The translations under genes were made by a program, and so were the position numbers. From Chryseolinea serpens (GTDB lineage Bacteria > Bacteroidota > Bacteroidia > Cytophagales > Cyclobacteriaceae), in the NCBI RefSeq assembly GCF_900129725.1, contig NZ_FQWQ01000005.1, positions 186,001 to 250,000 on the forward strand: a DNA stretch of 64,000 bases. The letters are read 5' to 3'. This document shows positions 47,094-55,517 of the stretch, one piece after another (the stretch's first letter is position 1; the number at the start of each line of letters is the position of its first letter). The notes under the pieces are model-generated. The model did no database searches. It was not told where the DNA came from and saw only the letters and a list, made by a program, of their open reading frames with translations.

Positions 47094-47557
47094 CCCTTGC
47101 TATCGAAGCCTACCGGCCGGAGCACCAGCCTTTCTTTGAAGCGCTGAACCGCGAATGGATCGAGAAATATTTCTGGATGGAGCCCATCGACGAAGCCGTG
47201 TTGCAACATCCCGACCTGCACATCCTGGGCAAAGGCGGCGAGATCCTCATGGCCGTTTATGAAGGCCAGGTGGTGGGAACAGCGGCATTGAAATTTGTCG
47301 AACCCGGAGTCTATGAGTTTACGAAAATGGCCGTGGACAATAAGCACAGGGGCTTAGGTTTAGGTCGGGCGCTGGCCGAGGCGGCCCGGGACAAGGCACG
47401 CACGTTGGGTGCGCGAAAAATCATTCTGTATTCCAACACGATCCTGACCACCGCGATCGAGCTTTACCGGAAACTGGGCTTTGAAGAGATCCCGCTGGAT
47501 GGTCCGTACAAACGAAGCAATATCAAAATGCAACTGTTGCTCACGGAAGAATCCTAA
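47081..47557 (+). CDS. GNAT family N-acetyltransferase
   Basis: The 158-residue acetyl-CoA-dependent transferase has the GNAT core. Motif A appears in YEFTKMAVDNKHRGLGLGRALAEAA with the acetyl-CoA loop RGLGLGRAL, and motif B is IILYSNTILTTAIELYRKLGF. The substrate is unknown. It overlaps the DHCW cupin gene by 13 bases, indicating translational coupling, and is followed after 12 bases by a second, unrelated GNAT gene. Confidence 0.9.
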   Translation: MENVTLAIEAYRPEHQPFFEALNREWIEKYFWMEPIDEAVLQHPDLHILGKGGEILMAVYEGQVVGTAALKFVEPGVYEFTKMAVDNKHRGLGLGRALAEAARDKARTLGARKIILYSNTILTTAIELYRKLGFEEIPLDGPYKRSNIKMQLLLTEES

Positions 47558-47569
47558 GCTGTAAATTCG

Positions 47570-48106
47570 ATGGAAAAAATCATGAACACCGCCGTCACCA
47601 TACGAAACGCCAATCTTGACGACGCTGCGCTTTTGGCAGAGTTGGGATGGAAGACCTTCTACGAAACGTTTGCACCCCTGAACAACGAAGCTGACGTGAA
47701 GCTCTATGTCGATAAAAATTTTACGACCGAACGACTCATACAAGAACTTGAAGACCCGCATGCCATCTTTCTGATCGCCCAGGCCGGCGACACGGTGGCA
47801 GGCTACGCGAAGCTGCGCACACAACTCAACCCGGACGCGCCCCCCGACACCGTGAGCATCGAACTCGAGCGCATCTACTCCGATCGCGATTTCCTCGGAA
47901 AGAGCGTCGGCAAAACGTTGATGCAGGCCAGCATCGATCTGGCCAAACAAAGAGGCTGCGACACGCTGTGGCTTGGTGTGTGGGAGTTCAACCCGCGCGC
48001 CATCGCGTTTTATGAAAAATGGGGTTTTGAAAAATTTAGCTCGCATCCTTTTTTATTGGGGACCGATCTGCAAACCGACCTGCTCTACAAAAAGAAACTA
48101 ACCTGA
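47570..48106 (+). CDS. GNAT family N-acetyltransferase
   Basis: The 178-residue protein has the GNAT core with the acetyl-CoA loop in LERIYSDRDFLGKSVGKTLMQA, the later CDTLWLGVWEFNPRAIAFYEKWGFEKF and an N-terminal TIRNANLDDAALLAELGWKTFYETF. The WLGVWEFN and family N-terminus match the spermidine/spermine-type or general YjhQ-like GNATs. Substrate not known. It lies in the run EamA-cupin-GNAT-GNAT-OsmC with gaps of 4 to 12 bases. Confidence 0.9.
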   Translation: MEKIMNTAVTIRNANLDDAALLAELGWKTFYETFAPLNNEADVKLYVDKNFTTERLIQELEDPHAIFLIAQAGDTVAGYAKLRTQLNPDAPPDTVSIELERIYSDRDFLGKSVGKTLMQASIDLAKQRGCDTLWLGVWEFNPRAIAFYEKWGFEKFSSHPFLLGTDLQTDLLYKKKLT

Positions 48107-48110
48107 CCAC

Positions 48111-48593
48111 ATGGCAAATCACCACTACAACACCACCCTCTCCTGGACGGGCAACAAGGGCACCGGCACCTCCGAGTACAAGGCGTACGAACGCAGCCAC
48201 CTCCTGGCGGTCGCCGGCAAACCCGAGATCCCTGCCTCGTCCGACCCGAAGTTCAGAGGCGACAAGACGCGCTATAACCCGGAAGAATTGTTGGTGGCTT
48301 CGCTGTCGAGCTGTCATATGCTGTGGTATTTGCATTTGTGTGCCGTGAATGGTGTGGTGGTGATGGAGTACACGGACAACGCTGCGGGCACCATGGCGGA
48401 AAACGAAAATGGCAGCGGACAATTCATAGAAGTAACGCTGCGCCCGATCGTCACCGTAAAAGAAAGGTCCATGATCGACAAAGCCAACGCGCTGCATGAA
48501 GAAGCTCATAGCCTGTGCTTTATTGCGCGCTCGGTAAACTTTCCCGTGCATCATATCTCCCAAGCACTGGTAGTGGAAAACACGGTGGCTTGA
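48111..48593 (+). CDS. OsmC family protein
   Basis: OsmC/Ohr proteins reduce organic hydroperoxides with two cysteines. The 160-residue product shows YNPEELLVASLSSCHMLWYLHLC, where the two Cys residues near 64 and 73 occupy the expected positions of the redox pair in OsmC-type enzymes, and ends with HHISQALVVENTVA. The gene is 4 bases after the second GNAT gene. Members of this subfamily often protect against peroxide stress. Confidence 0.88.
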   Translation: MANHHYNTTLSWTGNKGTGTSEYKAYERSHLLAVAGKPEIPASSDPKFRGDKTRYNPEELLVASLSSCHMLWYLHLCAVNGVVVMEYTDNAAGTMAENENGSGQFIEVTLRPIVTVKERSMIDKANALHEEAHSLCFIARSVNFPVHHISQALVVENTVA

Positions 48594-48635
48594 TTTTTTT
48601 GCAGGCACATCGCTCAAAAGTATTTTTTCCGGTAA

Positions 48636-49154
48636 ATGAATTTCATCATGAAAAAATCAGAATGGCTCACCCGCACGTTCCCCTTTGGCCTGGCCGGGGG
48701 ACTGCTTCCCTTTCAACTCGACCGGCTGGAGGGCACTGTGGCGCGAATGGAAATGAAAACGAAAGGCCTCCCGGATGACATCCTTTCCAACAAGCTGGAC
48801 ATGAAATGGTCGGTCAAGGAAAACATCGCGCACCTGGGCGAGGTGGACGAAGTGGCGTTGAAACGCATCGATGAGATTGTGAACCAGCTGCCCGTCATGT
48901 CGCCGGCCGTGTTTGGATTGAAGCAGGATTACAATGCGTGGCCGTTGCAGAAGGTGATCGATTTTTTTTATGAAAATCGGAAAAAGAATATCGCGCGCTA
49001 CCGCTTGCTGGCGGATGATGAGCTGAGCCGGACCTCCGTTCACCCCCGGCTCAAAGTGACCATGACCCCGGTGGACCTGGCCTTCTTCGATGCCGAGCAC
49101 GACGACCATCACCTGGTGCGCATCTCTGAAATTATTTCTACGCTAAAAAAATAG
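48636..49154 (+). CDS. DinB family protein
   Basis: The 172-residue protein has the four-helix DinB fold: an N-terminal part WLTRTFPFGLAGGLLPFQLDRL, the His-containing helix KENIAHLGEVDEVALKRID, and the metal-site end FFDAEHDDHHLVRISEII. DinB proteins are metal-dependent transferases acting on low-molecular-weight thiols such as bacillithiol; the name does not imply the polymerase. The start could be 48636 or the ATG at 48648. It precedes the PLP decarboxylase by 2 bases. Confidence 0.87.
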   Translation: MNFIMKKSEWLTRTFPFGLAGGLLPFQLDRLEGTVARMEMKTKGLPDDILSNKLDMKWSVKENIAHLGEVDEVALKRIDEIVNQLPVMSPAVFGLKQDYNAWPLQKVIDFFYENRKKNIARYRLLADDELSRTSVHPRLKVTMTPVDLAFFDAEHDDHHLVRISEIISTLKK

Positions 49155-49156
49155 CC

Positions 49157-50566
49157 ATGCATCCTCTGTTAAAAAAAGACCGCGAAACCCTGCAGGAAGT
49201 ACTCAGCCAAACTCAAAAGGTGGCTGCTGAATATTTCCGCCAACAAGACACACTGCCGCCCGGAAGATTTATAGCCGACATCCCCATGGAGACCCTTCCT
49301 GAAAAAGGCATCGGCGCCCTGGCGACGTTAGATCATTTTGCAAAAAACTTTGCCGATCAAATGGCGAACAGCGCCGGGCCGCGGTATTTTGGTTTTGTAA
49401 CCGGTGGCTCCACACCCGCGTCGGTGGCCGGCGACTGGCTGGTGAGCGCCTACGACCAGAATGCCTGTGGCAGCAACGACTCCATTGCCCCACAGCTGGA
49501 GCGTCAGACGATCCATTTTTTCAAACAATTGTTTGGTCTTGACGAAGCGTATTTCGGTGCGTTTGTCTCGGGCGCTACGATTTCGAACTTTACCAACCTG
49601 GCACTCGCCCGGCAGTGGGTGGGATTGCAACAAGGCAAAGATTTTAGCAACGATGGCCTGACCGGCGTTCAACCCTTGACGGTGCTCAGCGGAACGCCAC
49701 ACTCCAGCATATTTAAATCGTTGTCGATGCTCGGCGTGGGTAGAAAGTCAGTGATCCGCGTCGCCATTCTTCCCGAACGCGAAGCCGTGGACATCGATGC
49801 GCTGGAAAAACAATTGAAGCAACAAACCGGTCCTGTCATTGTGGTGGCCAACGCCGGCACGGTGAACACGGTGGACTTCGACGACCTTGTCGCAGTGGGC
49901 AAGCTGAAAAAGAAGTACAACTTCTGGTTGCATGTCGATGCTGCCTTTGGAGGATTTGCCGCGTGCTCCGAGAAGTTTGCGCATTTGATGGAGGGCATCA
50001 ACGCTGCCGACAGCATCACCATCGATGCCCACAAATGGCTGAACGTTCCCTATGACGCAGCCATGCAATTTACGAGGCACAAAAATTTGCAGCTCAGCGT
50101 TTTTCAAAACAGCGCGGCCTACCTGGGTGATCCCGATCAGAGCCCGGATTTTTTTCATTACACACCCGAAAATTCGCGCCGTTTTCGCGCGTTACCCTCG
50201 TGGTTCTCGCTGATGGCCTATGGCAAAGAGGGCTACCGCGAAATTGTGGAACGGAACTGCGCCGCGGCCCATCATTTTGGAGAGCTTTTGAAAGCCTCCG
50301 AAGATTTTGTGTTGTTGGCCCCGGTGCGCATGAACGTGGTGTGTTTCACGTTGAAGCAAGACGACCGCTCAGCCGAAATCATCCACAAATTCCTGGAAGC
50401 CGTGCGCGACGACGGGCGGGTGTTCTTCACGCCAACCCAACTGCACGGGACCTGGGCCATACGGGCCGCGGTTTCGAATTGGCTGACGGACCTGCCCGAC
50501 ATGGACCTGGCCTTTGAGGTGCTGGAAAAAGTGTCGGAAAAGTTGAAAAAGGTCCAACCGGCGTAA
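49157..50566 (+). CDS. PLP-dependent amino acid decarboxylase (group II)
   Basis: The 469-residue enzyme of the aspartate/glutamate/aromatic amino acid decarboxylase family has the PLP lysine in ITIDAHKWLNVPYDAA, the Asp/His pair in FWLHVDAAFGGFAA, and VANAGTVNTVDFDDL. The GAT at HVDAAFGG contacts the ring nitrogen. Substrate specificity (L-2,4-diaminobutyrate, aspartate or aromatic) is not certain. It follows DinB by 2 bases and is likely in that operon. Confidence 0.88.
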   Translation: MHPLLKKDRETLQEVLSQTQKVAAEYFRQQDTLPPGRFIADIPMETLPEKGIGALATLDHFAKNFADQMANSAGPRYFGFVTGGSTPASVAGDWLVSAYDQNACGSNDSIAPQLERQTIHFFKQLFGLDEAYFGAFVSGATISNFTNLALARQWVGLQQGKDFSNDGLTGVQPLTVLSGTPHSSIFKSLSMLGVGRKSVIRVAILPEREAVDIDALEKQLKQQTGPVIVVANAGTVNTVDFDDLVAVGKLKKKYNFWLHVDAAFGGFAACSEKFAHLMEGINAADSITIDAHKWLNVPYDAAMQFTRHKNLQLSVFQNSAAYLGDPDQSPDFFHYTPENSRRFRALPSWFSLMAYGKEGYREIVERNCAAAHHFGELLKASEDFVLLAPVRMNVVCFTLKQDDRSAEIIHKFLEAVRDDGRVFFTPTQLHGTWAIRAAVSNWLTDLPDMDLAFEVLEKVSEKLKKVQPA

Positions 50567-50699
50567 GGGGAACGGCGTTTGTCCGGGAAGCGATTTCTTT
50601 GGAAAAACCCGCATTCCGGGGCGGAAACCGATAAAATATCGGCCAAGACGGGAATTATGTAAAAATTATGATGAAATTCACTCCTTAATACCATTTGCT

Positions 50700-51779
50700 A
50701 TGACCACGACATCCACCCCAGCCTTTGCCACGAAGCGCATCGCCAAATCGAGAATCAGTGAAGTTGATTTTAACAACCTGGAGTTCGGGAAATACATTTC
50801 CGATCACATGCTCATGGTTGACTATGTGAACGGCAAATGGCAGGAGCCTTCCATTCTACCCTTCGGTGATATCATGATGTCTCCCGCCATGCTTTCGTTG
50901 CATTATGGCCAGTCCGTCTTTGAAGGCATGAAAGCTTTCCGCAATAAAAACGGCGACATCTGTATTTTCCGCCCGCAAAAACACAGCGAGCGCCTCAACA
51001 AGTCATTGGCCCGCATGTGCATGCCCGAAATCCCGGAAGAACTGTTCATCCAAAGCCTGCACGCCATCGTGGAAACCGACCAGAGTTGGATCCCGACCAG
51101 TGAAGGCGCGTCTCTCTATATCCGCCCCGTGGTGTTCGCCTACGAGCCGCGGCTTGGCGTGAAGATCGCCGACCACTTCAAATTCTTTGTATTGACCAGC
51201 CCCGCTGGTGCCTACTTTAGCAAACCCACACGGTTGAAAGTGGAAGAAACGTTTGTGCGCGCTGCAGAAGGCGGAACCGGTTTTGCAAAATGCGCCGGCA
51301 ACTATGGCGGCGCCTTCTATCCCACGCAAGTGGCCCGCCAGGAAGGCTTTGACCAGGTGTTGTGGACGGATGCAAAAGAACATAAATACATCGACGAGGC
51401 CGGCGTGATGAACGTGATGTTCGTCATCGACGGAAAAGTGATCACCCCCAAACTCACCACAGCCTTGCTGGACGGTGTGACGCGCGACACCATCATTAAA
51501 CTCGCGCCGTCGCTGGGCATGACGGTGGAAGAACGCCGCGTGAGTGTGGCCGAGATCGAGGAAGCTTTCAAGAAAGGCACGCTCACCGAAGCCTTTGGAG
51601 CGGGTACCGCAGCCGTTGTATCTCCCATTGCTGCTATCAACATTCACGGTGTCGACTATTCGGTGCCGGCCGTGACTCCCGATTCGTTCCAGCAACGGGC
51701 CAAAGAAAAACTGAACAACATTCGCCTGGGGGTTGAGCCGGATGTGCACGGCTGGAACTACATCATTCCCGCGCGATAA
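50700..51779 (+). CDS. ilvE: Branched-chain amino acid aminotransferase
   Basis: The enzyme transfers the amino group in the last step of Leu, Ile and Val synthesis and in their breakdown. The 359-residue protein has ALSLHYGQSVFEGMKAFR, IFRPQKHSERLNKSLARM, the PLP lysine region GGTGFAKCAGNYGGAFYP, and DGVTRDTIIKLAPSLGM, matching the group-II (longer) BCAT family. It sits 5.6 kb upstream of leuCDBA, which fits a loose Leu cluster. A box TACCATTTG lies just upstream with a 3-base spacer variant. Confidence 0.92.
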   Translation: MTTTSTPAFATKRIAKSRISEVDFNNLEFGKYISDHMLMVDYVNGKWQEPSILPFGDIMMSPAMLSLHYGQSVFEGMKAFRNKNGDICIFRPQKHSERLNKSLARMCMPEIPEELFIQSLHAIVETDQSWIPTSEGASLYIRPVVFAYEPRLGVKIADHFKFFVLTSPAGAYFSKPTRLKVEETFVRAAEGGTGFAKCAGNYGGAFYPTQVARQEGFDQVLWTDAKEHKYIDEAGVMNVMFVIDGKVITPKLTTALLDGVTRDTIIKLAPSLGMTVEERRVSVAEIEEAFKKGTLTEAFGAGTAAVVSPIAAINIHGVDYSVPAVTPDSFQQRAKEKLNNIRLGVEPDVHGWNYIIPAR

Positions 51780-51890
51780 CCTTCTACATCATCCTCGCCC
51801 GGCACATCCGCTGGGCGAGGACTTTCAATAGCCTTTACCGATCGCCGTCCACAAAACGTGTGGGCAAACCGTACTATTTCGTTTTTTTCT

Positions 51891-52895
51891 ATGAGAGCAG
51901 TTTTCTTCAAAGGCAAAGACCACCCGCTGGTGGTGCAGAACATCAAAAAATTCCGACCTGTAAAAGACCAGGTGCTGGTTCGACTAAAATATGCAGCGCT
52001 GAATCACCTCGACATTTGGGTGTGGCGCGAGAAAGACGGCCTGCCGCCGGAGGGGAACATCCTCGGTTCCGACGGCAGCGGCGTGATCGAAGAAGTGGGA
52101 GAGGATGTGGATCCCTTGTTCATTGGCATGGAGGTGATCATCAACCCCAGCCTGGAATGGGGAGCGAACCCCATTGTGCAGGGAAATTCTTTTAAGATCC
52201 TGGGCTACCCCGACAACGGCACGTTCAGTGATTACATCGTCATCTCAAAAAAATACATCTTCGAAAGACCCGAGCATCTCACGATGGCCGAGTCGGCGGC
52301 CGTGCCGCTGGCGGCCCTTACGGCATATCGGGCTTTATTTTCGAAGGCACGGTTACGCAGCAAAGAGAAAGTGTTGATTACGGGCATTGGAGGTGGAGCG
52401 GCGTTGTGGCTGTTGCAATTTGCCGTGGCTTATCAAGGGCGCGTCTATGTGACCTCCAGCTCGGAAGAGAAGTTGGCGAAAGCAAAAGGGTTGGGCGCGT
52501 TAGGCGGTTTCAACTACAAGGACCCGGAGTGGGCGGAGAAGGCATTAAAAGAAAGTGGCGGAGGATTTGACATCATCATCGACGGCGCCGGTGGCGATCA
52601 ATTTTCAAAATACATCACGCTGGCCTTGCCCGGCGGCCGCATCGTGAACTATGGCCGCACCGGTGGCAACATCTCGGAGATTGCCACGCGTCAGCTCTAC
52701 TGGAAGCAAATTTCCATTCATGGCACCACCATGGGCACCCGCGACGAATTTCTCTCCATGCTCGACTTCCTTGAAAGCCGCGGCATGAAACCCATTATCG
52801 ACAAGACCTTTTCCCTGGAGCAAGCCGAGGAAGCGATGCGCTACATGGAAGAAGGCCATCAGTTTGGGAAGATCCTTTTGAAGATTGAAAAGTAA
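51891..52895 (+). CDS. Zinc-binding/quinone-reductase-like alcohol dehydrogenase superfamily protein
   Basis: The 334-residue MDR-superfamily protein has the N-terminal GroES-like part QVLVRLKYAALNHLDIWVWREK and the Rossmann-fold cofactor loop LITGIGGGAALWLLQFAV. The family signature appears as ALTAYRALFSKARLR. The catalytic zinc ligands of classical alcohol dehydrogenases are missing, as in quinone reductases. ATG at 51891 is chosen because it starts the family N-terminus MRAVFFKG; the longer reading from 51858 adds an unlike leader. Confidence 0.9.
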   Translation: MRAVFFKGKDHPLVVQNIKKFRPVKDQVLVRLKYAALNHLDIWVWREKDGLPPEGNILGSDGSGVIEEVGEDVDPLFIGMEVIINPSLEWGANPIVQGNSFKILGYPDNGTFSDYIVISKKYIFERPEHLTMAESAAVPLAALTAYRALFSKARLRSKEKVLITGIGGGAALWLLQFAVAYQGRVYVTSSSEEKLAKAKGLGALGGFNYKDPEWAEKALKESGGGFDIIIDGAGGDQFSKYITLALPGGRIVNYGRTGGNISEIATRQLYWKQISIHGTTMGTRDEFLSMLDFLESRGMKPIIDKTFSLEQAEEAMRYMEEGHQFGKILLKIEK

Positions 52896-52925
52896 GACGA
52901 GGTTAGAAAAGATATACAGAATAAC

Positions 52926-53336
52926 ATGTCACAACCGGAGATCATCTATCGCAGCAACATCAGGCTCACCGCCGAGGCATTCATCGATCTGTTGAAGCGC
53001 TCGACGTTAGCGGAGCGGCGCCCTGTAGACAGCCGGCAGCGCATTCAAAGCATGCTCGATCATGGCAACGTGCTCATCACGGCATGGAGCGGCGATACGT
53101 TGGTGGGTGTTTCGCGCGCGTTAACAGACTTTTCATTTTGTTGCTACCTCTCCGACCTTGCCGTGGACGAAGCCTTTCAGAAGCAAGGCATCGGCAAACG
53201 CCTGATTGATGAGACGCACAAAGTGGCGGGTGAAAACACAGCGCTCATTTTGCTCGCGGCGCCAGCAGCCCAGCAATATTATCCGAAGATTGGCATGCAA
53301 CGCTTCGAACATTGTTTCATGATCCCCCGAAAATAA
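52926..53336 (+). CDS. GNAT family N-acetyltransferase
   Basis: The 136-residue protein contains the GNAT acetyl-CoA loop in [25 protein letters not shown] and a central strand [14 protein letters not shown]. It is the third GNAT in this segment but is not close in sequence to the other two. Its C-terminal part [17 protein letters not shown] is a typical end of small GNATs. The following gene starts 10 bases later. Confidence 0.88.
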   Translation: MSQPEIIYRSNIRLTAEAFIDLLKRSTLAERRPVDSRQRIQSMLDHGNVLITAWSGDTLVGVSRALTDFSFCCYLSDLAVDEAFQKQGIGKRLIDETHKVAGENTALILLAAPAAQQYYPKIGMQRFEHCFMIPRK

Positions 53337-53346
53337 AAAAAACACC

Positions 53347-53988
53347 ATGGCACAATTCCCCATCACCGACAAAACTGAGATCACACGTCTGCCCAAACGT
53401 GGTGTGTATGACAAAGACGCCGTCTATGCCATCCTCGACGAGGCTCTTTTTTGCACGCTCGCCTACACACGCGACAACCAAGCCTTTCAAATCCCCACCG
53501 GATTTTGCCGCATCGGCGACAAACTCTACCTGCACGGCTCGGTGGGAAGTTTCTACATGCGCGAACTGGCAGAGAAGAAACCCCCGGTGTCCATCAGTGC
53601 CACGATCATGGACGGCCTGGTATTGGCCCGCTCTGCGTTCCATCATTCGGTGAACTATCGCTCCGTCGTGGTCTTCAGCACTCCCGAAAAAGTAGAAGAC
53701 GAAAACGAACTGTACACTGCCCTCGAAGTCTTCACCAACAAAATGCAGCCCGGCCGTTGGGACGACGTACGCAAACCCACCGCCGGCGAATGGAAAGCGA
53801 CGAAGTTGCTCTCGTTTAAAATTGAAGAGGCCTCTGCTAAAGTGCGAACAGGCCCCCCGAAAGACGATGATGAAGATTATACTATGGATGTTTGGGCCGG
53901 CGTAGTCCCCCTGGAAATCACCCGCCACTCACCCCAACCCGACCCCGCACTAAAACCCGGTGTGTCCTTACCAAGCTACCTGAAATAA
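53347..53988 (+). CDS. Pyridoxamine 5'-phosphate oxidase family protein
   Basis: The 213-residue protein has the FMN-binding split-barrel fold: TRLPKRGVYDKDAVYAILDEALFC, CTLAYTRDNQAFQIPTGFC, LYLHGSVGSFYMRELA and RSVVVFSTPEKVEDEN. It belongs to the broad PNPOx-like group (nitroimidazole-resistance/NimA style), not the true PdxH, because PdxH-type signature motifs are missing. It is likely a flavin- or heme-dependent oxidoreductase. Two 38-bp near-repeats follow its stop. Confidence 0.88.
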   Translation: MAQFPITDKTEITRLPKRGVYDKDAVYAILDEALFCTLAYTRDNQAFQIPTGFCRIGDKLYLHGSVGSFYMRELAEKKPPVSISATIMDGLVLARSAFHHSVNYRSVVVFSTPEKVEDENELYTALEVFTNKMQPGRWDDVRKPTAGEWKATKLLSFKIEEASAKVRTGPPKDDDEDYTMDVWAGVVPLEITRHSPQPDPALKPGVSLPSYLK

Positions 53989-53995
53989 AACTTTG

Positions 53996-54071
53996 CTTTG
54001 CCCGCCGAAGCTTTAGCGAACGAGGGCGTCTTTCTTTGCTCACCGAAGCTTTAGCGAAAGCGAGACGGTTT
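53996..54071. repeat. Two tandem 38-bp near-repeats
   Basis: Unit 1 (53996-54033) and unit 2 (54034-54071) share CTTTGC at their starts, CCGAAGCTTTAGCGAA in the middle and a GAG run near the end. The core CGAAGCTTTAGCG is nearly palindromic. It is a probable intergenic repeat family rather than coding. Confidence 0.6.
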
Positions 54072-54084
54072 AACTTTCCCTGCT

Positions 54085-54468
54085 ATGAAAATCGACCACA
54101 TCGCCCTCTACACCACCGACATTGAAAAACTGAAAGCTTTCTACGAGCGCTACTTCAACGCGAGGGCAGGAGAAAAATACACCAACCCGAAAAAACAGTT
54201 TCAATCCTATTTTCTCTCTTTTTCAGAGGGAAGCCGGATAGAAATCATGCAAAAGTCCGGTATCCCCGCTCGCGCGCAAGAAGAAGAAAGTATGGGGTTG
54301 ACACACTTTGCTATCGCGGTGGGCGACAAAGAAAAGGTCGATCTTCTAACAGAGCAATTACGAACAGACGGCTACGCGATCGTGGGTGAGCCGCGTACAA
54401 CGGGCGACGGCTATTATGAAAGCGTAGCCCTTGATCCGGACGGAAACCGGATCGAGATAACTATTTAA
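54085..54468 (+). CDS. VOC family protein (glyoxalase/bleomycin-resistance fold)
   Basis: The 127-residue protein has the two beta-alpha-beta-beta-beta units of the VOC superfamily: KIDHIALYTTDIEKLKAFYE with a metal-ligand His, FSEGSRIEIMQ with Glu, LTHFAIAVGDKEKVDLL with the second His, and DPDGNRIEITI with the second Glu. It could be a glyoxalase I-type or other lyase; no substrate is told by context. Confidence 0.9.
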   Translation: MKIDHIALYTTDIEKLKAFYERYFNARAGEKYTNPKKQFQSYFLSFSEGSRIEIMQKSGIPARAQEEESMGLTHFAIAVGDKEKVDLLTEQLRTDGYAIVGEPRTTGDGYYESVALDPDGNRIEITI

Positions 54469-54472
54469 ATAG

Positions 54473-54503
54473 AAAGAGAGGCCTTTTTTAAGACCTCTCT
54501 TTT
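54473..54503. terminator. Bidirectional terminator between VOC gene and collagen-like lipoprotein gene
   Basis: AAAGAGAGG (54473-54481) pairs with CCTCTCTTT (54494-54502), with T run on the plus strand and an A-rich left side for the minus strand. It lies between two converging genes and can serve both. Confidence 0.75.
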
Positions 54504-54545
54504 GCATTTGTGAATGATAACCTTTCTATCAGGTCTTTATATTTT

Positions 54546-55505
54546 TTAATGTAAAATTGTGGAGTAAACAAAGACATCTACATTCCCGGTAACTGTCACT
54601 GGATGATCAGTGTTGTTTTGCTCCCTGCCCGAACCGTTGATCGTTAATGAAAAGTCAAATTTTAGTTTGCCAGAATCTTTATCGAAGGAATAATTACTGA
54701 TGGACAGTGGATCTGAAGGAATAATTTCAATCGTTGACAGATTCGCACGACTCTCATCCATAAAATAGGGATAAAACGAATCAAATGCCAAGGTCAATTC
54801 ATCATAAGGTGATGTCGTCGTAGCGATGGACCCATCGGGATTTTGAATTTGAACAAACGCTCCGGAGACCTTATCGTAGGAGACAAGAGAACCGTCTTCG
54901 GTGCCGAACTGATACACTGGATCTTGGTAGATGATGTTTGTGTTCCCATACGAATTGATCCTAAAATCAAAATGAAACTTGCTGTGATTTAGCGTGGGCG
55001 CTATAGGCCATCTTACGTCTAAGGGAAAGAACTTCGGAGTGGCATGAATTTCAGTTGCTTTGTTATCGCTCCGAAGTATTGTCAGGTTGAATTCGGTCTT
55101 TGTATAGGGGTACGTATTGTCATAGTCAACCACCTGTAGTGAATTTTCGTTGTATCGAAACAGCATACTCATTCTGCTGCTCATATCATCGCTGTATCTT
55201 TCGAAACTCAAAAAACGGTAGCCGTCATTGTCTGTATCGATCTCACCTTTGGTTAGATTTTTGTTGAACGTGAAATCTTCGGAGAAGGGTGTCCCGTCAC
55301 TTAAAGTACCCGATACGTTGCCCTTGATTGAACCTGCTGTTGCCGATCCGTATTCGGCATCGCGGCCTGATGGACCGGTTTGGCCCAAGGGCCCCGGTTG
55401 TCCCGCAGGTCCTGGATCGCCATCTTTTCCGGCGCAGCAGCACAAGAAAATGAACGCGGGAAATATCCACGCCGATTGAAATAATTTTGTTATATGAATT
55501 GCCAT
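54546..55505 (-). CDS. Lipoprotein with collagen-like stalk, copy 1
   Basis: The 319-residue product has a lipoprotein signal (IFLCCC). Eight G-X-Y triplets start immediately after it (GKDGDPGPAGQPGPLGQ and on to about residue 50), then comes a beta-rich domain of about 265 residues. The triplets suggest a short collagen-type triple helix that would trimerise the protein on the cell surface. A Tyr/Ser/Thr-rich body follows with repeated FNKNLT- and YSFDKDSGKLKFDFSL-type patterns, of unknown function. It is paralogous to the neighbouring gene at 55518. Confidence 0.75.
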   Translation of the reverse strand: MAIHITKLFQSAWIFPAFIFLCCCAGKDGDPGPAGQPGPLGQTGPSGRDAEYGSATAGSIKGNVSGTLSDGTPFSEDFTFNKNLTKGEIDTDNDGYRFLSFERYSDDMSSRMSMLFRYNENSLQVVDYDNTYPYTKTEFNLTILRSDNKATEIHATPKFFPLDVRWPIAPTLNHSKFHFDFRINSYGNTNIIYQDPVYQFGTEDGSLVSYDKVSGAFVQIQNPDGSIATTTSPYDELTLAFDSFYPYFMDESRANLSTIEIIPSDPLSISNYSFDKDSGKLKFDFSLTINGSGREQNNTDHPVTVTGNVDVFVYSTILH

Positions 55506-55517
55506 AACTTATTTTTT

